Positions 48,674 through 59,940 of a stretch of 64,000 bases of DNA are shown in pieces. This DNA is from Vitellaria paradoxa (lineage: Eukaryota; Streptophyta; Magnoliopsida; Ericales; Sapotaceae). How positions within the stretch are numbered: the first letter of the stretch is position 1; each line of letters opens with the position of its first letter. A program made the position numbers and the translations under genes. Below the pieces are notes generated by a model, which did not search any database, was not told where the DNA came from, and worked only from the letters and a program-made list of their open reading frames with translations. The stretch spans positions 332,501 through 396,500 of the forward strand of contig JAINTL010000046.1 in NCBI GenBank assembly GCA_019916065.1, written 5' to 3'.

Positions 48674-51600
48674 AGTATTATTTATTAAGAAATATCAAAT
48701 AATATTAGAAATTAAAAAATAAAATTGACAATGGAAGATGTAAACAAGAGTCGTGACTATTTATTGGATTAGGTAATTTGATATTTATTGGTTAGATAAT
48801 ATATTTCTATTTGAAATAAAATAAAATTCATATGAAATTCTAATACATATAGCAAGTTAAAAAAAAGGTAAAATACCATTCACACCTAGAAAAACTTGTT
48901 AGAATTTTATTATGATGTCTTTCACTTATTATAAAAATGGTTGGGAGTGATTGTTCTTTTAAGTCAGTAAGGATGAATTTGCTATATTTATTTTTATTAG
49001 ATGGTATTCATTTATATTTTTTTTTGTTTATTTATTTATTTCTTTACTTATTTGTTAATTGGTAAATTAAAATATATAATGTTTGGCTTTTTTATTTTAT
49101 TATATTTTTTATTGTGATTGTTATAATATAAGGTTTGAGTGTTTTTAATTTTATTCCTTTTTTGAGTGTGATTGTTGACATTAATATTTAAATTTTATTG
49201 TATTTTTTATTGATAAAATTTTGATTTTTTTGTGTATTATAGAGAAAGCATACTCTTTGCTTTATTTTTCAATTTATTCATTCGAAAATACAAGGTATTT
49301 TTTTATTCTTACTTTTTTAATGTGATTGTTGACAAGATTTTATTATATTTTTTATTGTTGTTAAACTTTAAAATTTTGTGTATTAGATTTCAACAAAAAC
49401 CTTTTTTATGATTAATTTTCAATTTCTTTGATGTTCTTCTCAGATTTACTACTTTATTTATTTTTATAAGATGATATCTTTGTATTAAAATTATTTTTTT
49501 ATGTATTTTTTAGCTTATTTTCTAATCCATCTATTCAAATATATGAGATCTAATTGTTTTAGATTTTATGTTATTTTTAATGTAATTGCTGATTAAATTT
49601 ACATTATATTTTTTTATTATCAATAAAATTTTGATTTTCTAACTTATTTTTTAATTTATTCATTCAAATGCACAAAATATGATTTTCAAAATTTGTTCAA
49701 TTTTTATTTAATGTGATTTTTAATGTAACTTTTACATTTTATTAAAATTTTTGGTGTTCTTAAAATTTTTAATTTTGTGTACTAAATATTGAAACTTTAT
49801 TTAAATTCTTTCTTAATTTATAATTTTCTAATATAATTTTATTTAATTCGTGACTATATTTAATATAATTCTACTTAACAAAAGTATAGTGTATTTCGTA
49901 TAAATTGGTATTTTTGTCTTTACCCCTTTCATTATCTATATTGGTTGTTATGTTAATTTTTAAATTATTATGTCGACATTTAATTTTTGAATTAAATTTA
50001 AATAAAAATTAAATAATAAGTGATAATTTTATGATTTTATCAAAAATATAATTTCACTAAATATTGTTTTATGAATTTATTTTAAATTTCAATTATATAT
50101 TTAGACAGATAGAATGCATTATTTTAAATATATTTTTGTTAAATATAATTTTATAAATTAAAAAATATAAATTTATATTCATAATTTTATTACATTAAAT
50201 ATATATTTTCTTACACCAAATCTATGTGAATCTATTATAAATTTTTATCTGATTTATCATTTATTCTGATTATAATTTATCATAATATTTTTTGTAATAT
50301 TAAAATAATTTTATCAAATAAAATAAAAAATAAATTATTATTTAATGGCATACACTTTTAAAGTTATAAATAATTTTACGACTCTTGTATTTTTTATTTT
50401 AATAATAATTTATAAATTTAAAATTATAATTCAATTTAAATATTATCGTCATCTTATTTCATTCTACTTTGATAATTGAGATCAAATAAAATTAAAATTA
50501 AAAAATTTTATTAATAAAAAATAAAATAAGAACAATATAATAAATTAATTTTTAAAATTTTTTTATTTTATGTATCAAATTTAATATAATATTTCAAGTC
50601 ATTGATAATCTCAATGAATACAATTAAATGATTATAATAATTTATTTATCATGTGATATTTTAATTAATAAAAATAAATTAATTATACATACGATTTATT
50701 TGTAAAATAAATATCTATTTAACAGTTTAATTATTTTTTTACATATAATTTAATTAAAAAATATTTTTTGAGTATAATATGATAAATTTGTGTATTGTAC
50801 GGGATTAATCATTAGTTTATTAATATTCTTGTATATACATTAGGGAGGATAACGGGCTGGGGGAATAGAAAGAGAAGTTCACCTGCAAGCTTCAGTTTCT
50901 CTGTTACACCTGCAAATTACAGAGAATGAAATTATTAAGTGGCGTAAATTAAAGTTAAGCCAATTGGTAAATTTAAGAATGAATGAGTCATCATTACCGT
51001 CTGGGTTGTGCACACAGATGGTTTGAGATGGCTGCGTATAATTCCTCGAACTACAAAACTTTTTTACAGCCTCACAGTTTGTGAAATTGGGTTTCGACCA
51101 AGTAAGAGTAATAATAGAACTCTTATTTGTGTAGTCGAAGATAGAATCGGAAACTGCTGCAACGGTGCCAATCTTGGTACAAGACGTCCAATCACTGATG
51201 TCAGAATCGGATGGCACAGGAAATATACCAAGGACTCTAAGGCAGGGCCGCGGGTCACTGGGTTCTGAGACTGACTCTCGTCGGTAGGACGAACAATTAT
51301 ACAAGTCATAGTTTTCGAGGTCACTGATTTCGGAGGCGTAACTGAACCGGAAGGGAGAGGCAGACAAATTGAGTTTCAGAAGGTGCAGTGGAAAGCAATC
51401 CCCCTGCAGGGAAACCGCTTGAATTTCTTGGAGCTGGTAGTCAATTCGATTGACTTGCAATTTTAGTGAAGACAGCATGTGAAGCAGCACGCCGTTGCTG
51501 CTGCAAGATAGCTCGAATTCGGGATGACAGCAGCTGTTGTTTGCAGGCTGCTGTGTATCTTGGACCCAGAAGGGAGACCTTATCGGCGGCCCTAATTTAC

Positions 51601-51724
51601 CACTGCAATATTTGGTCCCCTTGCACACTCCTGGGCTTGCTGCACTTCCAAATCTGGCAAATACAAGCAGTGTACTGGAAAATAACAAGTAGTGCAGGAA
51701 GAAGAGGAAGATGAACATACCCAT
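46545..51724 (-). CDS. LRK10L-type receptor-like kinase G (intact, non-RD)
   Basis: The best gene in the window: exon 1 51724-50998, exon 2 50883-50909 (27 bases), exon 3 47650-46545, phases 1 and 1, all GT-AG, 619 residues. Exon 1 encodes a signal peptide (MGMFIFLFFLHYLLFSSTLL) and a cysteine-rich ectodomain with the family pattern (DCFPLHLLKLNLSASPFRF, NCEAVKKFC). Exon 2 encodes VTEKLKLAG. Exon 3 starts with the membrane span GAILGCFFLLLAVIAFFYLY and the KIEKFLEDYRSLRPARYSYA juxtamembrane. The kinase has LGEGGYGTV (315-323), Lys 339, HFD 434-436, DFG 454-456 and APE 481-483. HFD marks a non-RD kinase. A 6-bp duplication gives SHSHEIF where B and F have SHEIF. Expected at the plasma membrane with an extracellular ligand-binding part; the ligand is unknown. 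Intron 2 is 3.2 kb because a Helitron-like element inserted there. Confidence 0.9.
47712..50815 (+). mobile_element. Helitron-like element in intron 2 of gene G (3104 bp)
   Basis: Begins TCATATTATATA after host A and ends GTGTATTGTACGGGATTAAT then CATTAG before host T. That end resembles the plant Helitron hairpin with a CTRR-like terminus (TTAG rather than CTAG). Removing it restores CTTACAAA|TTTATTAATATTC, matching the empty sites in F (28961-28980, boundary 28968/28969) and B (boundary 12190/12191). There is no target duplication. The interior is very AT-rich with no Rep/helicase frame. Near the left end, an ACCCCTAACTATAATTATCT / CACCTAATTATAGTTATCTT pair forms an imperfect repeat. Confidence 0.72.
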
Positions 51725-52140
51725 TTCAAACTGACTTTATCAGTTTAATTTCCTCAACTCCCTTCTGTTGTGTGTTTTAATGATTGTTACACTAAAAGTA
51801 TCATTTCCATATATAATATAGTTTAAGGAAGCAGGAAAAGTCAAGTCTGAAAGATGGGGGGAACAAAGAAATTGCCAAATCAGGCATGTTAATTCATTTT
51901 GTTGTTCGTGGATTTTTTTTTATTTCCAAGTATTATATATATATATATATTGAATTAGAAATAACTTTCCAAGAACATATCAAAATAAAAACAAAAAAAA
52001 ATCACATCTTAATAAATTAAAAAAAATGAAATCATATAAAATGACTAAAATAAATCAACTTACTTTAAGAATACCAAACCGGACTACAAGAAAGAAAGAA
52101 AAGTTAAATTTAACGGGTAGAAATGAAATAATTTTAAATG
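51725..52140. other. upstream region of gene G
   Basis: Should hold the G promoter. It matches the region upstream of F (30464-30530 and 31457-31880) without the 0.9-kb insertion. No clear TATA box is distinguishable in this AT-rich DNA. Confidence 0.6.
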
Positions 52141-52505
52141 AGAACATTATGTTAAGGGGACCTGATTAACTTGATTTTTTGGTCGAGTTGACCTAATTTT
52201 ATACGCCTAATTACAATACAAGGAAAAAATATTAAAAGCTAAACCTAATTTGTTGTATCGCATAAAGGGTTAAGCCTAACTCGATTGACAAAAAGTTACT
52301 CATTACTAAATTTGTTTACTCTGTAGACCAAGATATTTTGAAGCAATTCATCAATTCCATATGCCTAATTACAATATAACGGAGAAATAGTAAAAATTAT
52401 GCCTAACGGGTAGAAACAAAAGAAATTCATTTTTGGTTTAGCGGATTAGATCAATTTTGTTATTCGGCTATTTATATTATATTTTCTTATTAAGGTTTTT
52501 AAATT

Positions 52506-52538
<33 letters not shown>

Positions 52539-54175
52539 TTTTTTATATCATTAATTTTTAATTTAGTAATATCTCACGTTAGATTATTTAGATTAATTTT
52601 TATAATTTTTTTATGAATAGTTTTGTTAAAATAAGAGAGAGAGGGGTGGGGGGCCATACTTTAAGGAGGAGGAGGGAAAGAGAGCTACGGGAAAGAAAGA
52701 GGAGAAACCAATAATTATGATTTAAAGAAAATAGAAGCACAGAGTAGCACAGTAACACTCTAATTTATTTATTTTTTTTTAATCTTACCTAAAATCGTTT
52801 GAAACTTACCAAAAAAAAAAATGAAGGAAAACCCAATTAAGTTTGTTGACTCAGTGGACTAACACATTCTAGTAATCTATTAATTGTATGCAATTACACG
52901 CTAAATAGTTATGGGTATTCATTAATAATTTTGATTACATGATCACATATAATACAAAATTTAAGACTTTTAACGTGTGTACATGAATGCTCTTTGTCAA
53001 GTCGTTTGAAACTAATGTAAATATACCAAAAAATTAAGTTTGTTGAATAGTCAATTGGACATGTTGGGCGTGTTTTGAGGTAAAGTAAAAATTTTTAATT
53101 TTGTTCTACTTTATTTTTGTTTTATATAATTTTTTATGTTTTGAAATTTAATTTTCTTTATTTTTTGATAATTTTTAAACATATTATTTAGTAATTTTTT
53201 TTATAGAATATCGCCAAAGAGAGAGAGAAGGGGGAAAATAAATAAGTTTGGATGTTGATTAACAACTTTGATTACATGATCTCATCTAGTATAAAAGTCA
53301 AAGATTTTAACGCGATTAATGTGAGCCCCATTGTCAAGTTGTTTGAGAATCATGTAAACCAATACCTAAATTTAAGTTTGTTAACTTAATGAACTAGACA
53401 TTTTAGATATGAAATGGGAGTAAAATTTTTAATTAAATTTTTTTAAAGTTTATTTTGGTTTTATATATTTTTTATGTTTCAAAATTTAATTTTCTTTGTT
53501 TGTTTAATAATTTTTAAACATGATATTCATGTTCATAAAAAATTACAAAAATTTAAATATTTACTCAAGAATTAAAAGAAAATTTTTTTCTAAAAAGAAT
53601 TAGTTTTTATATGGAAATGATTTTTTCATATTTGTAGAAAAATAGATTAATTTTTATATATACGTGATTTTTTTAGTTGAAAAATTTTTTTTATAACATC
53701 TTTATAAATGCAGATATCATATCTTAAAAAAATAAAAATTTAAATTTAAATAAAAGAAAATCATTGATGAAGATAAATTAAAAAACACAATGATTGATTT
53801 TTTATTTTTACTCCCAAGTCAAGTCCAGGGTGCTCCGTCAACTACGACAAATATTTATAGATGGGCCAATCATCAAAGATAGTGGGTCCCATCACATTCA
53901 GTACCGACGTGACAATACGACAAGCACAAGTTCATTGCGATTCAAACGAAACTTCGAAGAAATTACCAAAAAGAAAAAAACTTCGAAGAAATTTTGTCGC
54001 CATATATTGTGTTACTTTAAAGCATTAATTGTGAGTTGACTTGAAAGAAAAAAAAATAAAATAACTTGTAAGTAATGATATGGTAAGCCGGTTTGGTGGC
54101 CTTTTTATTTTTTATTTTTTTTTATGTTGTTAAAATTTTATAGTTTGAAACTGTTCAGTAAATAAAATTGTTAAT
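52141..54175 (+). repeat. composite repeat, copy 5 (right direct repeat flanking gene G)
   Basis: Full-length body including an AAT/TAA trinucleotide run near 52508-52536 and purine-rich GAGAGAGAGGGG near 52636. From 52885 it is nearly identical to copy 4 at an offset of about 7930. Core at 53812-54075. Confidence 0.85.
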
Positions 54176-55445
54176 TTTTAACTTTTACGTTCAATTTCAA
54201 TATTCAAATTTTAGTTTTTTATCTAATTTTTTATTTTTTATTTTCAATTTTATTGCAGAAAGAGATAAAAACTTAAAAAGCATATTTAGAATTAAAATTG
54301 TCAATTGATAGTTGTAATAATTAATTAATTAAATTCATTAAATTGATTATTTTGATTAAATTATTTGTTAAAAACAACTTAATATAAGAGAAGTAAAATA
54401 TATTAAGCCTAATTTATTATATTTATTTTTAAAAAATAATTTAATAAAATATATTTCATGTTCATTAAATTAATTAACTTAAACTATTTTGATTTAATTA
54501 ATTAACTAAATTTTTATTAATACTAATTTAATTCAATAAAAACAAAATATATTAAATATATTTTAATTATATTATTAATTAAAAATAACTTAACAAAATA
54601 ATTTTCAATTAATCTAATTAATTAAATTAAAATTTAATTAATTTATTTTAGTTAATTATTAATTTGTCATTAAATTATATTTAAATATAATTTAATATAT
54701 TGATTTAATATATTTGATATATAATTTAACATATTAAATTAATTATTGATAAAATTAATTACTAGTTCAATAAAAATAAAATATATTAAATATAATTTAA
54801 TTATTATTAATTATTAAAAATAATTTAATAAAATTGTTTTTAATTAATTTAATAATAATTAATTTAATCTGGTTTATTATTAATCAAATTATATTTCATA
54901 GATAATTTAATATATATATAATGCATAATTAAATACATTAAATTAATTATTAATTATATTATATGTAATATATTTTTATTATATTTAATATATTAATGTA
55001 GTATGTATGAAAATATATATATACTTATATTGGTGACAGTTGGAGGTGATTAGATAAGCGATGGTTGTTGAGAGTGATCGGAGACAGGCGGAGATGCTGA
55101 TGATGATGGCGATAGTCGGTGGTGGTTGAATGTGGGTGGCGATTAGCAGATAGTGGTACTTGATTGTAGATGATAATTATGACTGACAACAATTGTGAAT
55201 AAAGATTGAAAATCGAAAATAAAACTTAAGAAAACATATTTTTCATGCTTTCTTAATTTTAAAAATTTTGAAAATAATTTTTATTTTTTTTAAAATTGAA
55301 AACTAAAATTAAATATGTCAAACGAGTTTTCATGTTCAGTTTAAAAAAATAAAAACAAAACTGGAAAAGTGAAAATAAGTGACTAAATGTATTTTTAATT
55401 GTTTTTCTTATTTTCAAAAACATAAAATAAAAATTGGGCTTGGAA
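54085..55445. mobile_element. probable AT-rich foldback/TIR element
   Basis: T-rich left margin (GGCCTTTTTATTTTTTATTT) is loosely mirrored by an A-rich right margin (CATAAAATAAAAATTGGGC). The middle is TTAATTAAATTA-type DNA plus a GC-richer GGTGGTGG/GATGATGATGG patch at 55025-55165. Ends are not exact and no target duplication was found. Confidence 0.4.
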
Positions 55446-56839
55446 CAGATATACTAAATTACGTCTTAGTTTTTATATTTTTTAAATAATTAAATTTATT
55501 ATTCTATATTTTAAATTTCTTTTAAATCATAGAAGACAAGAATATCAAACTAACAAAAAGTTAAAAAGTTATCATTTTTTTTTAAACTTAACGAAAACTA
55601 ATTTTTTTGTACTTAATTACCAAAAGAAAGTTAATTTTTTTCCAAACTAATCCTGAGTAAAATAGGTTCAATTTTGGTATGAAATAGTTAAAAAATATAT
55701 ACTATTTTAAAAAATTGATTTTTATTTTGAATAATTTTATAAAATAAATAGATTTAAATGGATGGACATAGTATTAAACTTAATTTTTTTTTGATTTTTT
55801 TCTTTTTAAAACTCAAATAAACTCGGCTAATAAATAATAAAATAATGTTAATTCGCACCATACACGCATGTAATTCTAGAATTGACTAGTACAATAGAAG
55901 CTCGAAGATATATATATATATATATATATTTGGTTAAAAAAGCATACTAACTCCGACTGGTCAAAATCGAAACGCGTGGCTATTCTGCTCAAATTAATGT
56001 CAAGATGGCTTCGCGATTGGCCCATACTTGACTTGACTGGCAAGCTTTCTACACAATAATTTTGAATGTAAATATATTATAAAATAATAACTTAGAAAAA
56101 ATAGTGAGAGTGTTTACTAAGCCAAAATTAATTAAAATCTATCAATTTTTATTACTTTTGTATACCTTTTCCAAAATTAAATTTTATCACACATTACATT
56201 TATATCAAATTTTTATATTTTTATTATACTTTTTTATCAAACTTTTCCTAATCAAACACTCCATAACTTAAAGGTGTGTTTAGAGTGATAAAAAGTGAGA
56301 TAAAATAAAATAATTTATGAATTCATAATTCGTGTAGTAAAATAAAAATAAATAACTTTTAGAGAGTTTTAGAAATTTTCAACGAATCAAACGTATCTTT
56401 AACGTGACTACTTTACATTAAACACAAAGAAATTAACATGATGGAATACCTTAGACTTAGAAAAAGTTATACTTTTAATATTATAAATTATATTTAATGA
56501 ATAAAAATAAATTAATAAATATACAAATATATAATCAGTTCAACTTTCAAACTTTAAATTATAAAGGAGTGCTTAATTTACTAGAAATATTAAAAAATTT
56601 TATCAATTTTTTAAATTTCTTCTAATCAAATTTCACAACGTGTCACTTTTACATTAACTTTTTTTAAACCATTCAAACACCATCATATAACAATTAAGAA
56701 AAAATAAAATTTTAACGAGATTGATTCATAATCTAAATTTTTTTTAACACAAAATTTATATTTACTAGCAGTAGTTTTTTTTTATCACGGCTAATTATTT
56801 TTTAAAATTTTACAAAAAAAAAATTATAAAACAATAAAA
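55446..56839. other. AT-rich intergenic DNA with second conserved module
   Basis: A module copy at about 55810-56060 (CTCCGACTGGTCAAAATC, GCGTGGCTA, TTGACTTGACTGGCAA) matches 36120-36440, here with an AT microsatellite at about 55909-55929. No gene seen. Confidence 0.55.
56125..56265. mobile_element. short MITE-like element, GTTTGG family
   Basis: Ends GAGTGTTTACTAAGCC and CTAATCAAACACTCC are inverted repeats; TTTATCACACATTACATTTA lies inside, close to the sibling near 33800. Confidence 0.55.
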
Positions 56840-57840
56840 ATTTATTTGGTTTAATGGACTAGATCAACTTTGTTATTTGACTATTTATATTATATTCTCT
56901 TATTAAGGTTTTTAAATTGTAATAATAATAATATTTTTTATTTTATGAATTTTTAATTTAGTAATACCTCGCGTTAGACTATTTAGATTAATTCTTATAA
57001 TTTTTTTATTGAATAGTTTTGCAAAAATAAAAGAGAGAGAGAGAGAGAGAGAGAGGGGGAAACAAATAGAGGGTTAAGAGAAAGAAATGGGAAAAATCAA
57101 GAAAATATAGACATTTATAATAGAACAGTAATACTCTCATTTATTATTTTTTTAGGGTGTGTTTGAAGTAGGAAAAAATGAGATAAATTGATAGTTCGTA
57201 ACACATGCAGTGAAAGAAAAAAGTTAATGTGATATAAAATTAACATAAATTTATAGAATTTTTCAGAGATTATTTGCAAATCAATCGAAGCCTTAATCTT
57301 ACCTAAGTTAGCACGCAAAAACCAAAGTTTATAGTCTATAACGTGAGTGTGAATGTCCCCTCATAAAGTCGTCTGAAAAAAAAAAAAAAAAACCGACTAA
57401 GGGGGCGTTTGAAATTCAAAAAAATCAATGAATGAAATTGATGTGATATAAAAATGATAAATGGTAAAATATGATAGAAAAGATTTGAAAATTTTTTAAG
57501 TTTTTTAAAATTTTTTAATTTTTTTTATGACTCTAAATGAGCCCTAAGTTTGTTGAACATAAAAATTGATTTTTTATTTTTATTCCCAAGTCAAGTCCAG
57601 GGTGCCCCGTTAACGACGTCAAATATAGATGGGGCAATCATCAACGACTTGATTTTTTATTTTTACTCGCAAGTCAAGTCCCGGGTGCCCCGTCAACTAC
57701 GTCAAATACTTATAGATGGGCCAGTCATCAACGAAAGTGGGTCCCATCACTTTCATTACCGGGGCGACGACACAAGTACATTACCATTCAAACGAAACTT
57801 CGAAGAAATTTTGTTGCCATATGTTGTATTACTTTAAAAT
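56840..57840 (+). repeat. composite repeat, copy 6, with a locally doubled core
   Basis: Body shortened by a MITE-like insertion at about 57395-57545 (GGGGGCGTTTGAAATTC ... GACTCTAAATGAGCCC). The core appears twice in a row: a partial one at 57585-57655 and a fuller one at 57665-57840. Confidence 0.75.
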
Positions 57841-57845
57841 ACTGA

Positions 57846-57992
57846 TGGTGTTTGGCGTCAGAAAATTTTATTAAAAAATATAATAAAAATATAAAAATTT
57901 AATATAAAAATAATATGTAATAAAATTTAGTTAAAAATATAATAATTTATGAAAATCTAATAAATTTTAATTAATTTTGATTAACTTAACAC
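57846..57992. mobile_element. short MITE-like element
   Basis: GGTGTTTGGCGTCAGAAAAT at the left; the right end GATTAACTTAACACTC is a weak inverted partner. It sits directly after the copy 6 core. Confidence 0.4.
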
Positions 57993-57999
57993 TCTTTTA

Positions 58000-58210
58000 C
58001 TAACTAATATAATAGAAGTCGAGGATTTCTTTTTTTTTTTTTTTTAAAGACAAGCACACTGATTTCGACTAGTCAAAATAGAAACGCATAAGTAGTAATG
58101 TCAAGATGGCTACGTGATTGGGCCATGTCATAGGGGGGAAAAACACTCATCTTGACTAGCAAACCGCTTTCCACGCAATAATTTTGACAAATTAATGAAA
58201 ATATACTATA
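58000..58210. repeat. second conserved repeat module, further copy
   Basis: GATTTCGACTAGTCAAAATAG, TCAAGATGGCTACGTGATTG, GGGCCATGTCATAGG and CTTGACTAGCAAAC match 36120-36440 and 55810-56060. Confidence 0.6.
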
Positions 58211-58244
58211 AAATAATAACTTGAAAGAAATATAATTTAAGTTT

Positions 58245-58412
58245 TGTTTGAAGTGACAAAAATTTTAAAAATAATAAAAATATATTAAAAATTTTTAAAT
58301 TATTTATTTTTAAACTCATTACATGAATTATGAATTTACAACTTATCTCATTTTATTTCATTTTATCTCATATTTTATTTATTTTATCTTATTTTTTGTC
58401 ATTCAAAACGTA
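58245..58412. mobile_element. short MITE-like element
   Basis: GTTTGAAGTGACAAAAAT at the left is mirrored by TTTTTTGTCATTCAAAAC at the right, enclosing about 130 bases of AT-rich DNA. Confidence 0.6.
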
Positions 58413-58450
58413 TCCTTAACATGACTACTTGAGAAATTAACATAATGTGA

Positions 58451-59615
58451 TAGGGGCGGCAAAATGGGCGAATTGAGCAGGTTAGTGATAGATTTAAACG
58501 GGTTAGAAGTTAAATGGATGCAACCCAAACTCATGCATTTAAAAGGCGGGTTAGATATGGGCGGGTTGAATACGGGTTATTTCAAACCCATTAACCCATA
58601 TTTAACCCATTTACTTATAACCTAACTTACTTTTAAAAAAATTTAAAATTTTATTTCAATTAATGTGTATATATATATAAATACATCAATATTTATTTTA
58701 ATTAATATAATATTATATATTATATTTATATTTTTCAGTTAATTTCGAATTTATATGATCCAATTTATTTTTTATTCAATTTTAAATTAACAACTCTCTT
58801 TCTCTGTCTGTGTATGCGCGCGCGCTCACGTATGTATGCGCATGCGCGTGTGTATGGGTGTGTGTGTGCGCGCGTGCGCACATGTATGTGTGTGCGCACG
58901 AGCGTGTGTGAGAGTGGGTGCGCCCGCACACGCGCATGCATGCATGTGTGCTTGCGGGTGTGTGTACGCGTGCGCCCACATGTGTGTTGGCGTGTATTTG
59001 TATGTGGGCGCGTGTGTGTGCGTGTGCACGCGCGAGTGTGTGTGTGTTTGGGTGTGTGTGCGTGCTTGTGTGTAGGCGTGTATGCGTGTGTGGGCGCATA
59101 TGTGCGCGCGCTCACGCGTTACTTTAATTGAGTATGAAGGAAAATAGGAACAGTGAATTGAAAAATAAGTAAATTATATGTAATATATATATTATACATT
59201 TATTGTATATGCTGAATATATATATATATACACACATCATATATATATAATGTATATATTATACATTTATTGTAGATATTACTAGAGAAAGAGAGAGCGG
59301 TGTAAAGAGAGAGATGGGGGATTAAATTAATTTGTACATTATATATATTATACATTTACTATAGAGATAACTGGAGAGAAAGAGAGAAAAAGAGCTGAGA
59401 GAGAGAGAGCAGTGTAGAGAGTGGGATTAAACTAATTTTTTAACTTAAATTGGTGTTTTAACGGGTCCCGTTTTACAACCCAATTACATTCGTTTATAAA
59501 TGAGTATTTTATAAGTTACCTAATTACAACCCAATTAATAAAATAATAGGATCCAAACCTATTTATTATGGGTTTAATTGGGTGGGTTGATGAGTTTGGG
59601 TCGATTTTACCACAG
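58451..59615. mobile_element. probable TIR DNA transposon remnant (about 1.17 kb)
   Basis: Begins AGGGGCGGCAAAATGGGC with GGGTTRGA-type repeats and ends TTTGGGTCGATTTTACCACA. The ends are loosely inverted (GGCAAAATGGGC against GGTAAAATCGACCC), as in common plant elements with GGGTTAAATGGG-like subterminal repeats. It encloses the GT/GC-alternating tract. No transposase frame or clear target duplication. Confidence 0.5.
58810..59120. repeat. alternating purine-pyrimidine (GT/GC/AC) tract, about 310 bp
   Basis: Interspersed TG, CG and CA steps (TGTGTGTGCGCGCGTGCGCA-like). Frames on both strands are open only because of the repeat and give Cys/Val/Arg- or His/Thr/Arg-rich nonsense. Such alternation favours Z-DNA. 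Confidence 0.9.
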
Positions 59616-59940
59616 GCTCAATTGGGGACAGTCATATTGTTAAGATTCATGTGGTTGAGCATCGCTAGAATTTCATCCAGATGTTGAGTTTGAGCATTCA
59701 CATGTTGCTCCAATCTTTGGTGTGCAACCCAAGAATTCTCCAAACTACGATCACCGTTGTTTAGGCCCTCAATTGAATAATGAGTACAAGGAAAAACCTT
59801 GTATATACTCAATGGGAAAGAAGAAAGTCAAGCAAGACAAATTTGTTGTGATACCACTTGACGCAATGGTAGGGCATTTGGTGAGGCATCGTCCTCGAAT
59901 ACAGTGAGTTGCTCTTGAATACATAATAACCAATCAAAAA
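59616..59940 (-). pseudogene. possible retroelement 5'/gag fragment
   Basis: This patch is less AT-rich than its surroundings. On the minus strand it has GTGGTATCACAAC near 59855, which resembles a primer site, and a short frame (59812-59618) ending LEQHVNAQTQHLDEILAMLN, heptad-like as at gag starts. It is cut off by the adjacent element at 59615. Identification is tentative. Confidence 0.3.

Noticed and set aside
58765..59131. Several overlapping 60-116-codon frames on both strands
   Set aside because: They are open only because the GT/GC-alternating tract avoids stop codons; the predicted peptides are pure low complexity.
59722..59907. 61-codon plus-strand frame with a Lys-rich stretch
   Set aside because: It overlaps the possible retroelement fragment on the other strand, and neither frame is strong enough to call a gene.
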